DNA from: Methylomonas sp.
GTDB lineage: Bacteria; Pseudomonadota; Gammaproteobacteria; Methylococcales; Methylomonadaceae
Assembly: GCA_028688235.1 (NCBI GenBank)
Contig: JAQTYP010000131.1
Coordinates: forward strand, 1 to 8,410
Length of the DNA stretch: 8,410 nucleotides
Direction: 5' to 3'
This document shows, one piece after another, positions 1-6,874 of the stretch; the first letter of the stretch is position 1; each line of letters opens with the position of its first letter. The translations under genes were made by a program, and so were the position numbers. The notes under the pieces were generated by a model. The model was not told the origin of the DNA. It ran no database searches and saw only the letters and a program-made list of their open reading frames with translations.

Positions 1-1474
1 CTTCGATGCCACAGTTAAAGCTCAGATTGTTATTACAACCGTCGCGGTTATTCTCACCATTCGCCGCATTGTGCTTGTCGTTGTAGCTAAACAAATCATT
101 CAACGTAAAACCGTCATGGCAAGTAATGAAGTTGATTCCGCTGATCGGCAGGCGCCCGTGCCGCTCGTACAAATCGCTGCTGCCGCAAAGCCGCGTGGCG
201 ACTTCGTTGATGGTCCCCGCATCGCCGCGCAGAAAGCGCCGCATCGCATCGCGGTACATTCCATTCCATTCCCCCCAACGATAACCCGGGAAGCTGCCCA
301 CCTGATATAAACCCGATGCATCCCACGCTTCTGCAATCAATTTGGTCCGGGCGAGTTGTTGGGATAACTCTATCCCCCATACCACCGGCGGATCCTGCAT
401 CACGTAACCTTCCTCGCCACGGGCCAGCGCACTGGCCAAGTCGAAGCGAAAGCCGTCGACATGCATCTCCCTGACCCAGTATTCCAGACAACTGACGATG
501 AAATGACTGACCAAGGGATGATTGGCATTAACGGTATTGCCGCAACCGGTGTAATCGTAGAAAATCCGTTTATCCTGCTTGTCGGTCAGATAAAAACTAT
601 TGCCGTGTATGCCTTTGAAATTGATCACAGGTCCTTCGGCTCCGGCCTCGGACGTATGGTTGAACACCACATCCATGATCACGCCGATACCGGCTTTATG
701 CATAGCCTTGACAAGATCGCGAAATTCCCGGATATGGGTCGCTTGTTCCGGCGTCACGCAATAGCCGGGATGCGGACTAAAAAAACTATGCGTGCTGTAG
801 CCCCAATAGTTTTTGAGCCCCAATTCGGAGGTATGCGGCGGTACGTCCTGTTCGTCGAACGCCATGATAGGCAACAGTTCGACATGAGTAATCCCCAGTT
901 TTTGCAGGTAGGGAATTTTTTCGATCAATCCAGCGAAGGTTCCAGGATGTTTGACCTTGGCCGAAGGATGCCGGGTAAAACCACCGACATGCAACTCGTA
1001 TATGATGGCCTTCTCGCTACGTATCGCCAGCGGCGTATCGCCTTCCCAATCGTAATGGTTACTGTCGACCACCGCCGCCCGCATCGCGGATTGACTATTA
1101 TCGCCCAACACACAGGCAGCACTCCGCCGCCAAAGTATGTCGCTGACCGCTCGCGCCCAGGGATCCAATAATAATTTTTCTCTATCGAAGCGCAGACCGG
1201 ACTCGCGGGTTACCGATGGTCCGTCGATGCGCCATGCGTACCAAATGCCGATCGGCAAATGCTCGACAAATACATGCCATGAAAAAAACGTATGATGTTG
1301 ATCTTTTTGTAAGGATACGATCTGAAAAGGCTGCTTGCTGTCGGCATGAGCGAACAGCAATAATTCGACATGCGTGGCGTGCCGACTGGAAATTGAAAAA
1401 TTGACCCCGTCCTCACCGACATGTATGCCATGCGGGTAAGGACTACCTGGCCTCAATGTGTACTTTTTATGCAT
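1..1474 (-). CDS. glgX: Glycogen debranching enzyme GlgX (GH13, isoamylase type), C-terminus beyond left edge
   Basis: Hydrolyses alpha-1,6 branch points of glycogen or limit dextrin in the cytoplasm. The frame is open from ATG 1474 to the edge, giving 491 complete codons. GlgX proteins usually have about 650-720 residues, so roughly the last quarter is missing. An N-terminal CBM48-like domain (about residues 8-100, containing DGVNFSI) precedes the GH13 barrel. All four GH13 conserved regions are visible: DVVFNH at 268-273, GFRFDLA with nucleophile D345, LIAEAWD with acid/base E382, and ITCHDG with D454. The spacing of the three acidic residues closely matches E. coli GlgX as I recall it. The segment GENNRDGCNNNLSFNCGIE at the edge is typical of GlgX/TreX. 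An in-frame TAA six bases upstream (1478-1480) supports this start, although no clear Shine-Dalgarno sequence is seen. The gene is divergent from the DUF4912-GH57-EEP run. Confidence 0.95.
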   Translation of the reverse strand, partial: MHKKYTLRPGSPYPHGIHVGEDGVNFSISSRHATHVELLLFAHADSKQPFQIVSLQKDQHHTFFSWHVFVEHLPIGIWYAWRIDGPSVTRESGLRFDREKLLLDPWARAVSDILWRRSAACVLGDNSQSAMRAAVVDSNHYDWEGDTPLAIRSEKAIIYELHVGGFTRHPSAKVKHPGTFAGLIEKIPYLQKLGITHVELLPIMAFDEQDVPPHTSELGLKNYWGYSTHSFFSPHPGYCVTPEQATHIREFRDLVKAMHKAGIGVIMDVVFNHTSEAGAEGPVINFKGIHGNSFYLTDKQDKRIFYDYTGCGNTVNANHPLVSHFIVSCLEYWVREMHVDGFRFDLASALARGEEGYVMQDPPVVWGIELSQQLARTKLIAEAWDASGLYQVGSFPGYRWGEWNGMYRDAMRRFLRGDAGTINEVATRLCGSSDLYERHGRLPISGINFITCHDGFTLNDLFSYNDKHNAANGENNRDGCNNNLSFNCGIE

Positions 1475-1822
1475 GGATTACGTGAAAAACGTTGGGGTGA
1501 AGATAATTTTACTGCAATTAGAGGCAAATGCCCCGTTACCTTGCGTAAATAATCCGCAACGGGTAGAGTTTGATGCTGATGAGGATAGGGCTAAAATTAA
1601 CTTCGCTGCTTTGGATGATAGGCATGTTACCCTTGCACCATCCTTAGGATTCTGTTGGAAACACCCCCCCCTGAATTGATCGTAGGGGCGAATTTATTCT
1701 CCCCTACGGAACATTCTCAAGAACGGGCGCTTATTTTCGACGGAATCCTTAGCGATCACGCTAGCACCCTATCCATCTTTTTGTAGCGCCGCCAGAATCG
1801 ACAAAACCATTTTTGACCCATA
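1475..1822. other. Divergent intergenic region between glgX and the DUF4912 gene
   Basis: This 348-base spacer must hold the promoters of two divergent transcripts, but no convincing -35/-10 pair was found for either direction. Its glgX-proximal part is AT-rich (about 1500-1530). A nested inverted repeat lies at 1532-1563: CCCG and CGGG form the outer arms, TTGCG and CGCAA the inner arms, with a 5-base bulge on one side. A stronger hairpin is listed separately at 1681-1708. A 73-codon open frame at 1458-1679 overlaps the glgX start, resembles nothing I recognise and is not called as a gene. Confidence 0.6.
1681..1708. repeat. Short palindromic hairpin, CGTAGGGG...CCCCTACG
   Basis: CGTAGGGG at 1681-1688 pairs perfectly with CCCCTACG at 1701-1708. 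After one C/T mismatch, GAA pairs with TTC around the loop TTTA, making a 28-base near-perfect hairpin. No T-tract follows on either side, so a rho-independent terminator is unlikely. It could be a dispersed small palindrome or a regulatory structure in the 5' leader of the DUF4912 transcript. Copy number elsewhere in the genome would separate these options. Confidence 0.65.
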
Positions 1823-2494
1823 ATGCCCCTTCCGCCCTCCAAGCCACGCAACCGTATCAAACTCTCACGGCAGGATATGTGTGGCATCAGTCAAACCATC
1901 AGTCGCGACTTTTCCCCGCGTTTTTTTCGCAGCAAGGCCTCGAGCAAGTCCAATACCCAATTTTCCGCCCAGGAACTATTGGAAATCAGCCGGCAAATCA
2001 GCCGCGAATACGCCCCGCCCCGAAGCGGAGAGTCATCCAAAGTGGTCCTATTGACCGTATCGCCGAAACGGCTGCATGCCTACTGGCACATCGCCAAGCC
2101 TCAATCGAGTCAAACCCCGGAAAGCATTGAACTGCAACAAGCGATGACGCTGAGAATTTATGCCGAACACGAGGAGCCTACACCCGAAGCGACACCGGCC
2201 CACGCCCCTCCCAACTGGATCGACATTCCCATAATCGATGTCGACGGGCATCGAGACATAAACCTGCCGGCGCCCAAACCAAGCTCGCCGCCCCCTCGCT
2301 ACCTCGCCGCTTTAGGCCAAATCCGGGGCGACCTTGGCTTCGTTCCGCTAGCCTATTCGAATACCGCGACGCCCCCCTTATCGCCATCCTCCCCATCGGC
2401 TAATCAGCTGGTCAATATCCTTACACGGTCTATAATGCCAAGCTCGACTCCCGCATCGTCCCAGGGCAAAAGCGCCTCGGGCCAAGGAAAATAA
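1823..2494 (+). CDS. DUF4912 domain-containing protein, proline-rich
   Basis: A 223-residue protein of unknown biochemical role. The DUF4912 signature shows as VVLLTVSPKRLHAYWHI at residues 74-90, followed by a second block, AALGQIRGDLGFVPLAYSN, at 162-180. The family often has this two-part layout, with an aromatic 'YW' motif and a late 'F-P-A-S-N' motif. A proline-rich linker (about 117-158) separates the blocks, and the tail is rich in serine and proline. Residues 1-40 are basic, with no signal peptide or membrane segment, so it is probably cytoplasmic. The stop lies 8 bases before the GH57 start, so co-transcription is likely. From memory, DUF4912 proteins often sit beside GH57 genes, which suggests a role in polysaccharide metabolism, perhaps binding; this is inference. 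The start is uncertain: ATG 1823 lacks a clear ribosome binding site, and ATG 1877 (Met19) is possible. Confidence 0.85.
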   Translation: MPLPPSKPRNRIKLSRQDMCGISQTISRDFSPRFFRSKASSKSNTQFSAQELLEISRQISREYAPPRSGESSKVVLLTVSPKRLHAYWHIAKPQSSQTPESIELQQAMTLRIYAEHEEPTPEATPAHAPPNWIDIPIIDVDGHRDINLPAPKPSSPPPRYLAALGQIRGDLGFVPLAYSNTATPPLSPSSPSANQLVNILTRSIMPSSTPASSQGKSASGQGK

Positions 2495-2502
2495 CCATCG
2501 CG

Positions 2503-4119
2503 ATGAACAAAGGCTACCTCAGCATCATCCTGCATGCCCATCTTCCTTATGTGCATCACCCAGAACACGACAGTTTTTTCGAAGAAAACTGGCTGTTCGA
2601 AGCCATCATCGATTGCTATCTGCCGTTGATTGCGATGCTGGATAGATTGCAACAGGACAGGGTCTCCCACCGTTTGACCCTGTCGATCTCGCCCACGCTG
2701 ATCACGATGCTGCAAGACGAATTGCTGCAACAGCGATTTTTAAGGCACATTACGCGCTTGTTGGTGCTGACCGAGAAAGAATTGGAACGCACCCGGGACA
2801 ATCCTTCGCTGCACGAACTGGCCAAGCGCTACCAAAGCGGCTATCTGGAAGCTCTGCATTGCTATCAAAATCACTACCAATGCGATCTGCTGGCCGCTTT
2901 TGCCAAACATCGGCGTAACGGCACGCTGGAATTGATCACCACCGCCGCTACTCACGGTTTTCTACCGCTACTCAATATCAGCGAGGCGGCGGTACGCTGC
3001 CAAATCAAAGTCGGCATAGACGCTTTCGCAGCTTATTTCGGCTTTGCGCCGGAAGGCCTTTGGCTACCCGAATGCGGCTACTACCCAGGTCTGGAAGCCG
3101 TCTTAAAGGACCATGGCATTCGATACTTTTTCGTCGACAGCCACGGCATCATGGACGCCAGCCAGGCGCCTCGTCACGGCATCTATGCACCGCTGGATTG
3201 CGGCAATCAGGTCATGGCCTTCGGGCGCGACCCTGCCTGCTCCCGTCAAGTCTGGAGCGCGGAAGAAGGCTATCCCGGCGACGCCGATTACCGCGAATAC
3301 TACCGAGACATAGGCTTCGACTTGCCGCTGGATTATATTGGCCCCTACATACTCGACGGTCAAACCCGCATCAATACCGGCATCAAATATCACCGAATAA
3401 CCGGCAAAACGGCGCAAAAGGATGTATACCGACCGGACAAGGCATTAGCCAAAGCCAAGCGACATGCCTCGGACTTCATCGACCGGCGCCGGCGTCAAAT
3501 GCAGGCGCTGGCTCCGGAAATGGACAAACCGCCTATTTTTACCGCCCCCTACGACGCCGAATTATTCGGCCATTGGTGGCACGAAGGCCCGCTATGGCTG
3601 GAACAAGTATTACGTCTGGCGGCCCAGGAAAACAGCGACATAAAAACCGTCAGTTGCAACGACTATCTAACCCTGCACCCCGAACAACAACGGGCAAGGC
3701 CTTCCGCCTCGACCTGGGGTGACCAAGGCTACAACGACTATTGGCTGAATGAAAGCAACGACTGGATATATCCTTTACTGCACAAGGCCGGCCAGGAAAT
3801 GGAAAAACTGACGATGGATTTGCAGAACTTTAAGCTCAATGACTTGCAAAAAAGGGCATTGAATCAAGCTTTGCGTTCACTTTTATTGGCGCAGGCCTCC
3901 GACTGGCCGTTTATACTAAAAGCCGGTACGACGGTGGACTATGCCAAAAAACGCATCATGGATCATCTAGCGCGTTTCAATTATCTGCACGACTGTATCC
4001 GTAAAAACCGGATCGACGAGCGTTACTTGACCGCTCTGGAGGTAATGGACGACATCTTTCCGGACATCGACTTTCGCGATTATGGCGTTCCTGAACGCAA
4101 AGGGGTAAGCAATGGCTAA
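2503..4119 (+). CDS. GH57 1,4-alpha-glucan branching enzyme
   Basis: Transfers segments of alpha-1,4-glucan to form alpha-1,6 branches during glycogen synthesis. It has 538 residues, close to the Thermus and Thermococcus GH57 branching enzymes. The five GH57 conserved regions appear in order: HAHLPYV (H11 and H13), ATHGFLPLL (H151), GLWLPECGY with the predicted nucleophile E190, APYDAELFGHWW with the predicted acid/base D351, and STWGDQGYNDYW (403-414). The last belongs to the C-terminal DUF1957-like helical domain, which continues through NDWIYPLLH to the end. No signal peptide is present. AAGGA at 2484-2488 is the only Shine-Dalgarno candidate and lies 14 bases from the ATG, longer than usual. 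The final 8 bases overlap the next gene. A GH57 4-alpha-glucanotransferase or amylase is less likely, since the DUF1957 tail and motif context fit the branching subfamily. The gene symbol is left blank because glgB normally denotes the unrelated GH13 enzyme. Confidence 0.92.
   Translation: MNKGYLSIILHAHLPYVHHPEHDSFFEENWLFEAIIDCYLPLIAMLDRLQQDRVSHRLTLSISPTLITMLQDELLQQRFLRHITRLLVLTEKELERTRDNPSLHELAKRYQSGYLEALHCYQNHYQCDLLAAFAKHRRNGTLELITTAATHGFLPLLNISEAAVRCQIKVGIDAFAAYFGFAPEGLWLPECGYYPGLEAVLKDHGIRYFFVDSHGIMDASQAPRHGIYAPLDCGNQVMAFGRDPACSRQVWSAEEGYPGDADYREYYRDIGFDLPLDYIGPYILDGQTRINTGIKYHRITGKTAQKDVYRPDKALAKAKRHASDFIDRRRRQMQALAPEMDKPPIFTAPYDAELFGHWWHEGPLWLEQVLRLAAQENSDIKTVSCNDYLTLHPEQQRARPSASTWGDQGYNDYWLNESNDWIYPLLHKAGQEMEKLTMDLQNFKLNDLQKRALNQALRSLLLAQASDWPFILKAGTTVDYAKKRIMDHLARFNYLHDCIRKNRIDERYLTALEVMDDIFPDIDFRDYGVPERKGVSNG
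4099..4105 (+). promoter_or_regulatory. Ribosome binding site for the CBM-EEP gene, inside the GH57 gene
   Basis: AAAGGGG sits 6 bases before ATG 4112, within the last codons of the GH57 gene. Together with the 8-base overlap of the two frames, it fixes the start and points to translational coupling. Confidence 0.7.
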
Positions 4120-5581
4120 TATCGAATTGCTGGCGGTAGAAAACACGATCACCCGAAAAAAAAATAGCCACCAACAGGTATTGCAATTTTTGATGGCGGT
4201 GGACGATCCGGAATTTCACAAACAAGTCGACGTGATCTGGTGCGGCCACGACGGCATCTGGCATACCCTGGAGGCAACCTACCAGGGGCCGCGCGGCGAT
4301 AGCCAAGAGTTCTGGCTGGCTCGAACCACCAAGGGCGCCAAATCCGTAAAAAAATTACCCGGCGACATCAGCTTTGCCTTACGCCTACGCAACAACACAG
4401 ACGAATTCTGGAATAACAATCAAGGCTGGAACCATCACTGCCGTCAAAACAGCGGATTGACGCTGTTCGGCGAATCGCTGGTACAGAACCTCAGCTTGAA
4501 ACAGCGTCTGGACGACGAACAACAATACGCGCAAATAAAAGTTGCCCTCTCACCTTCGCTGCATGCCGAAAGCGTCATCATCCATTGGACGACCGACAAC
4601 TGGCAAAACACCCGGCAAACCGACTGCCATCCGAATAAACGGCAACAACAGCACGATGCGCAATTATGGACGGCGCGATTGAAGATCGGCGACACCTTTG
4701 CGCTGGAATACAGCATACAATGCAAAACCCGCCATCAAGAACTCTGGGACAACAATCTAGGCAAAAATTACCGTATCAGCCGCGAACCATTGCGGGTAAT
4801 GATACTCAACCTGCACTGTTACCAGGAAGACAATCAGGACGAAAAATTCACCCAAATCGCCAAGGCGATCGACGAACAAGCCGTGGACATCGTATGTCTT
4901 CAAGAAGTCGCCGAACATTGGAACGACGGCCATGGCGACTGGCCTTCCAACGCCGCCAACATCATCAACCGCCGACTGAAACAAGTCATGCATATCTACA
5001 CCGACTGGTCGCATCTGGGCTTCGACAAATACCGCGAAGGCGTCGCCATATTGAGCCGCCACCCGCTTAGCCACACCGAGTCACGCTATGTCTCCGATAG
5101 CCAAGACCCCTATAACATCAACTCCCGCAAAGTGGTGATGGCTCACGTCCAACTGCCTTATCTGGGCGCCGTCAATATTTTTTCCGCGCACCTGAGTTGG
5201 TGGGAAGGCGGATTCGAACGGCAATTTCAGCGCTTATGCGAATGGGCCGACAGCCAATTGAGCGAATCTGTTCAGACCACGCTGCTATGCGGCGACTTCA
5301 ACATAGAAGCGGGGTCGGCCGGTTACCAGCAAGTGGTCAACGGCAATCAATACGAAGATCAATTTTTAGCGGCCAATCGCCTGGGCCTATTCGAACAAAT
5401 CTTCCGCGTCGACGATCCGCATTGGGGCCATTTACTAGCCGACGATTACCGCATCGACTACATTTTCATGAACAAATCCGCATACCTGCGCGTCAAGTCG
5501 GCAAGAGTCTTGTTTACGGAAAATGATTACGGTCCAGTCTCCGACCATTGCGGTTATTTGATGGAGTTCGAGCCGAAATAG
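4112..5581 (+). CDS. Tandem starch-binding-like modules fused to an EEP-family metal-dependent hydrolase
   Basis: A 489-residue protein in three parts. Two N-terminal modules (about residues 15-112 and 130-225) each end with the signature of CBM21/CBM53 starch-binding domains: EFWNNNQGWNHH at 98-109 and LWDNNLGKNYRI at 211-222. From residue 227 an endonuclease/exonuclease/phosphatase (DNase I-like) domain runs to the end. Its metal-binding and catalytic residues all appear present: N233 in the first strand, E265 in CLQEV, H360 in AHLSWW, D395 and N397 in GDFN, D449 in RIDYIF, and D478/H479 in SDH. The fold covers nucleases, inositol-phosphate phosphatases and sphingomyelinases, so the substrate is unknown. 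Position in a glycogen operon suggests a glucan-bound phosphatase or phosphodiesterase, by analogy with laforin, which pairs CBM20 with an unrelated phosphatase. This is inference. No signal peptide is seen, so a cytoplasmic location is expected. Confidence 0.85.
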   Translation: MANIELLAVENTITRKKNSHQQVLQFLMAVDDPEFHKQVDVIWCGHDGIWHTLEATYQGPRGDSQEFWLARTTKGAKSVKKLPGDISFALRLRNNTDEFWNNNQGWNHHCRQNSGLTLFGESLVQNLSLKQRLDDEQQYAQIKVALSPSLHAESVIIHWTTDNWQNTRQTDCHPNKRQQQHDAQLWTARLKIGDTFALEYSIQCKTRHQELWDNNLGKNYRISREPLRVMILNLHCYQEDNQDEKFTQIAKAIDEQAVDIVCLQEVAEHWNDGHGDWPSNAANIINRRLKQVMHIYTDWSHLGFDKYREGVAILSRHPLSHTESRYVSDSQDPYNINSRKVVMAHVQLPYLGAVNIFSAHLSWWEGGFERQFQRLCEWADSQLSESVQTTLLCGDFNIEAGSAGYQQVVNGNQYEDQFLAANRLGLFEQIFRVDDPHWGHLLADDYRIDYIFMNKSAYLRVKSARVLFTENDYGPVSDHCGYLMEFEPK

Positions 5582-5588
5582 TGTTCCT

Positions 5589-5665
5589 CGTTCCCACGTC
5601 CCGGCGTGGGAACGCATACCGATCTCTATTATGCAGGCATACGGCTACCCACGGCGGGCCGTGGG
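5589..5665. repeat. REP-like double palindrome (GTTCCCACG family)
   Basis: CGTTCCCACG (5589-5598) pairs with CGTGGGAACG (5605-5614) around a 6-base loop. After a spacer, CCCACGGC (5648-5655) pairs with GCCGTGGG (5658-5665) around 2 bases. GTGGGAAC occurs as a direct repeat at 5606-5613 and 5661-5668. This two-hairpin design is typical of dispersed extragenic palindromes, and I recall similar sequences in methanotroph genomes. It starts 7 bases after the EEP stop codon, so it may also protect or end the operon mRNA. It directly abuts the broken permease gene. Confidence 0.75.
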
Positions 5666-5668
5666 AAC

Positions 5669-6115
5669 CAGAAAAATTCGATCGACTTTATGATTTCTTT
5701 CATCCTACTGATAGGGATGATGATCTATTACCGTTTCGTACCCAGCCCTTATCTGCTACTGATGCCGTTACTGCTGATTCAGGCCGGCATCACTGCGCTA
5801 GGACTGGGTTACTTGATTGCCGCGCTGAATGTCAAATACCGGGACTTCCGTTTCGTCGTACCGTTCATCGTGCAAATAGGGCTTTATCTATCGCCGGTGG
5901 GATACAGCAGCCAAATCATTCCCGAGCAATGGCGCTTGCCCTATTCCATGAACCCCATGGTCGGCGAAATCGACGGTTTGCGCTGGATGGTATCCGGCGA
6001 CGCGTCGGTGCTCATGCAAGGCTTCTATTTGTCTATCGGCGTATCTTTATTATTGTTTTCGCTCGGACTCAACTATTATTCCAAAACCGAAAAACAGTTT
6101 GCCGACAGCATTTGA
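5669..6115 (+). pseudogene. C-terminal half of an ABC-2 polysaccharide-export permease (Wzm/TagG-like)
   Basis: About 148 residues resemble the second half of ABC-2 permeases that export O-antigen or capsule polysaccharide across the inner membrane. Four hydrophobic stretches are visible, including FILLIGMMIYY, LLLMPLLLIQAGITALGLGY and FIVQIGLYLSPVGY. The end YYSKTEKQFADSI matches the usual family C-terminus. Such permeases have about 260-280 residues, so roughly the first 120 are missing. Homology begins directly after the REP hairpins; the frame upstream (from ATG 5606) is only repeat sequence. ATG 5690 is the first internal start. The cognate ATPase gene does not follow. A functional product is very unlikely. 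The lack of stops in the remaining half suggests recent truncation. Confidence 0.8.
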
Positions 6116-6142
6116 TGACATCGCTAGCTTGCACCATAGCGC

Positions 6143-6208
6143 ATGAGCACCGAACCCCAAATGCCGCACGGCTCCGGCTATAAACTGCTATTCAGCCACC
6201 CGACTTAG
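6143..6208 (+). pseudogene. N-terminal scrap of an Rpn-family PD-(D/E)XK nuclease/transposase
   Basis: Only 21 codons remain before a TAG. GSGYKLLFSHP (residues 10-20) resembles the start of Rpn/PDDEXK recombination-promoting nucleases, which commonly read YKxLFSHPEMV. After the stop no further recognisable part of the family was found. The assignment rests on one short motif. Confidence 0.4.
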
Positions 6209-6309
6209 AAGATATCCGGCACAACTTGTGCCTGATGCTATGGGTATTGAATAATCTCCCGATTTATCAGTGCTTTTTTGGACTTCCAACTTAAACCGAG
6301 ACAGTCAGA

Positions 6310-6357
6310 GGTTAAGCCGTTCGTGGTGAGCAAAGTCGAACCATGAATGGCTTAACC
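6310..6357. repeat. Palindromic repeat unit A (GGTTAAGCCGTTCG family)
   Basis: The 17-base arms at 6310-6326 and 6341-6357 are inverted copies with two differences, both of which leave G-U wobble pairs in RNA. The 14-base centre contains GAGCAAAGTCGAA. This is a REP-like extragenic palindrome, and a related, disrupted unit follows immediately. Confidence 0.75.
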
Positions 6358-6521
6358 GTTCACCCTTCGACAAGCTCTCAAGAAACAGCTTTTTTGTATA
6401 TTTAAAATCAATGACTTGTGAAATTTAAAAATTGCAAAAATTTGCCTCAAACAGCGGCTGTTTCATGGTAACGCCATGCTTCCGAAGGGGGCTTACTTTG
6501 CTCAGGGCGAACGGTTAAGCC
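6355..6521. repeat. Related palindromic unit B, split in two
   Basis: The left half (ACCGTTCACCCTTCGACAAG, 6354-6373) is separated from the right half (CTCAGGGCGAACGGTTAAGC, 6501-6520) by about 120 bases. Joined, CCGTTCACCCT and AGGGCGAACGG would pair with one mismatch. GTTAAGCC at 6514-6521 repeats 6311-6318. It reads either as one unit interrupted by an insertion or as two partial units. Confidence 0.65.
6378..6499. mobile_element. Possible small insertion inside palindromic unit B
   Basis: An AT-rich stretch of about 122 bases with no coding capacity. GCTC at 6374-6377 and 6500-6503 could be a 4-base target duplication, but it is short enough to be chance. It holds two adjacent palindromes: AAACAGC/GCTGTTT around one base (6449-6463) and CATGG/CCATG (6464-6478). 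GAAACAGC at 6382-6389 is also the inverse of 6457-6464. No clear terminal inverted repeats are seen. Confidence 0.35.
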
Positions 6522-6564
6522 TCCCTCTGTGTCCCGTTTTAAACGAGAAGCCCTTTTTTGAGTT

Positions 6565-6754
6565 ATGAGCTATCAGGAAATTTCGGATGAGTTTTGGGAT
6601 CTTGTTGCGCCTTTGCTGAAGGTTCAAACGCCGAACGCCGGGTGATTCGAAACCGGTGGAGTTCCGAACGCTATTGAATGGCATCTTCTATCTCCTCAAA
6701 ACGGGTTGTCAGTGGCAGCGTATGTTGGCAACCGACCGCCGTCAATCGCGATAA
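6565..6754 (+). pseudogene. N-terminal remnant of an IS5-type transposase, frameshifted and truncated
   Basis: From ATG 6565, 26 codons contain ISDEFWDLVAPLL, the typical N-terminal block of IS5-family transposases (DUF4096 region), and end at TGA 6643. In the +1 frame the similarity resumes as KPVEFRTLLNGIFYLLKTGC followed by QWQRMLATD (about 6647-6736), then TAA at 6752. A single indel near 6640 explains the shift. The expected continuation (a W-x-T-V-Y type block and the DDE catalytic domain) is absent, because the sequence turns into an inverted-repeat element at about 6736. The element cannot encode a working transposase. Confidence 0.75.
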
Positions 6755-6874
6755 GGTGCGCCCTATAGGCTGTGCCGAACCAGTAACGAGGTGCAACGGT
6801 CGCGAACGATGCGCCTAACGGCAGCATCCTATAGGTCACTGGGATTTAGCGCACGTTATCGAGTTGTTCGGCGG
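6736..6874. mobile_element. MITE-like element with imperfect terminal inverted repeats
   Basis: The 26-base ends at 6736-6761 and 6849-6874 are inverted copies matching at 20 of 26 positions by my count. The core pair is CGATAAGGTGCGC (6749-6761) against GCGCACGTTATCG (6849-6861). CCTATAGG occurs near both ends (6762-6769 and 6828-6835). The 139-base element has no coding capacity. It begins where IS5 transposase similarity stops, so it probably inserted there, but I could not recognise transposase sequence resuming on the far side. Confidence 0.6.

Noticed and set aside
461..1171. 236-codon plus-strand open frame
   Set aside because: It is antisense to the GH13 core of glgX, whose frame carries all catalytic motifs; the plus-strand product shows no recognisable motif.
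1458..1679. 73-codon plus-strand open frame in the intergenic region
   Set aside because: It overlaps the start of glgX, lacks a ribosome binding site and has no recognisable domain.
1676..1700. TTGATC and TATTCT as a sigma-70 promoter for the DUF4912 operon
   Set aside because: The spacing is only 13 bases and both boxes overlap the hairpin, so the match is not convincing.
3060..3722. 220-codon open frame inside the GH57 gene
   Set aside because: It is a shadow in another frame of the GH57 gene, rich in Arg, Ser and Pro as expected for an out-of-frame read.
5589..6521. Palindromic repeats as a CRISPR array
   Set aside because: The units differ in sequence and spacing, are themselves palindromic, and show no regular repeat-spacer alternation or cas genes.
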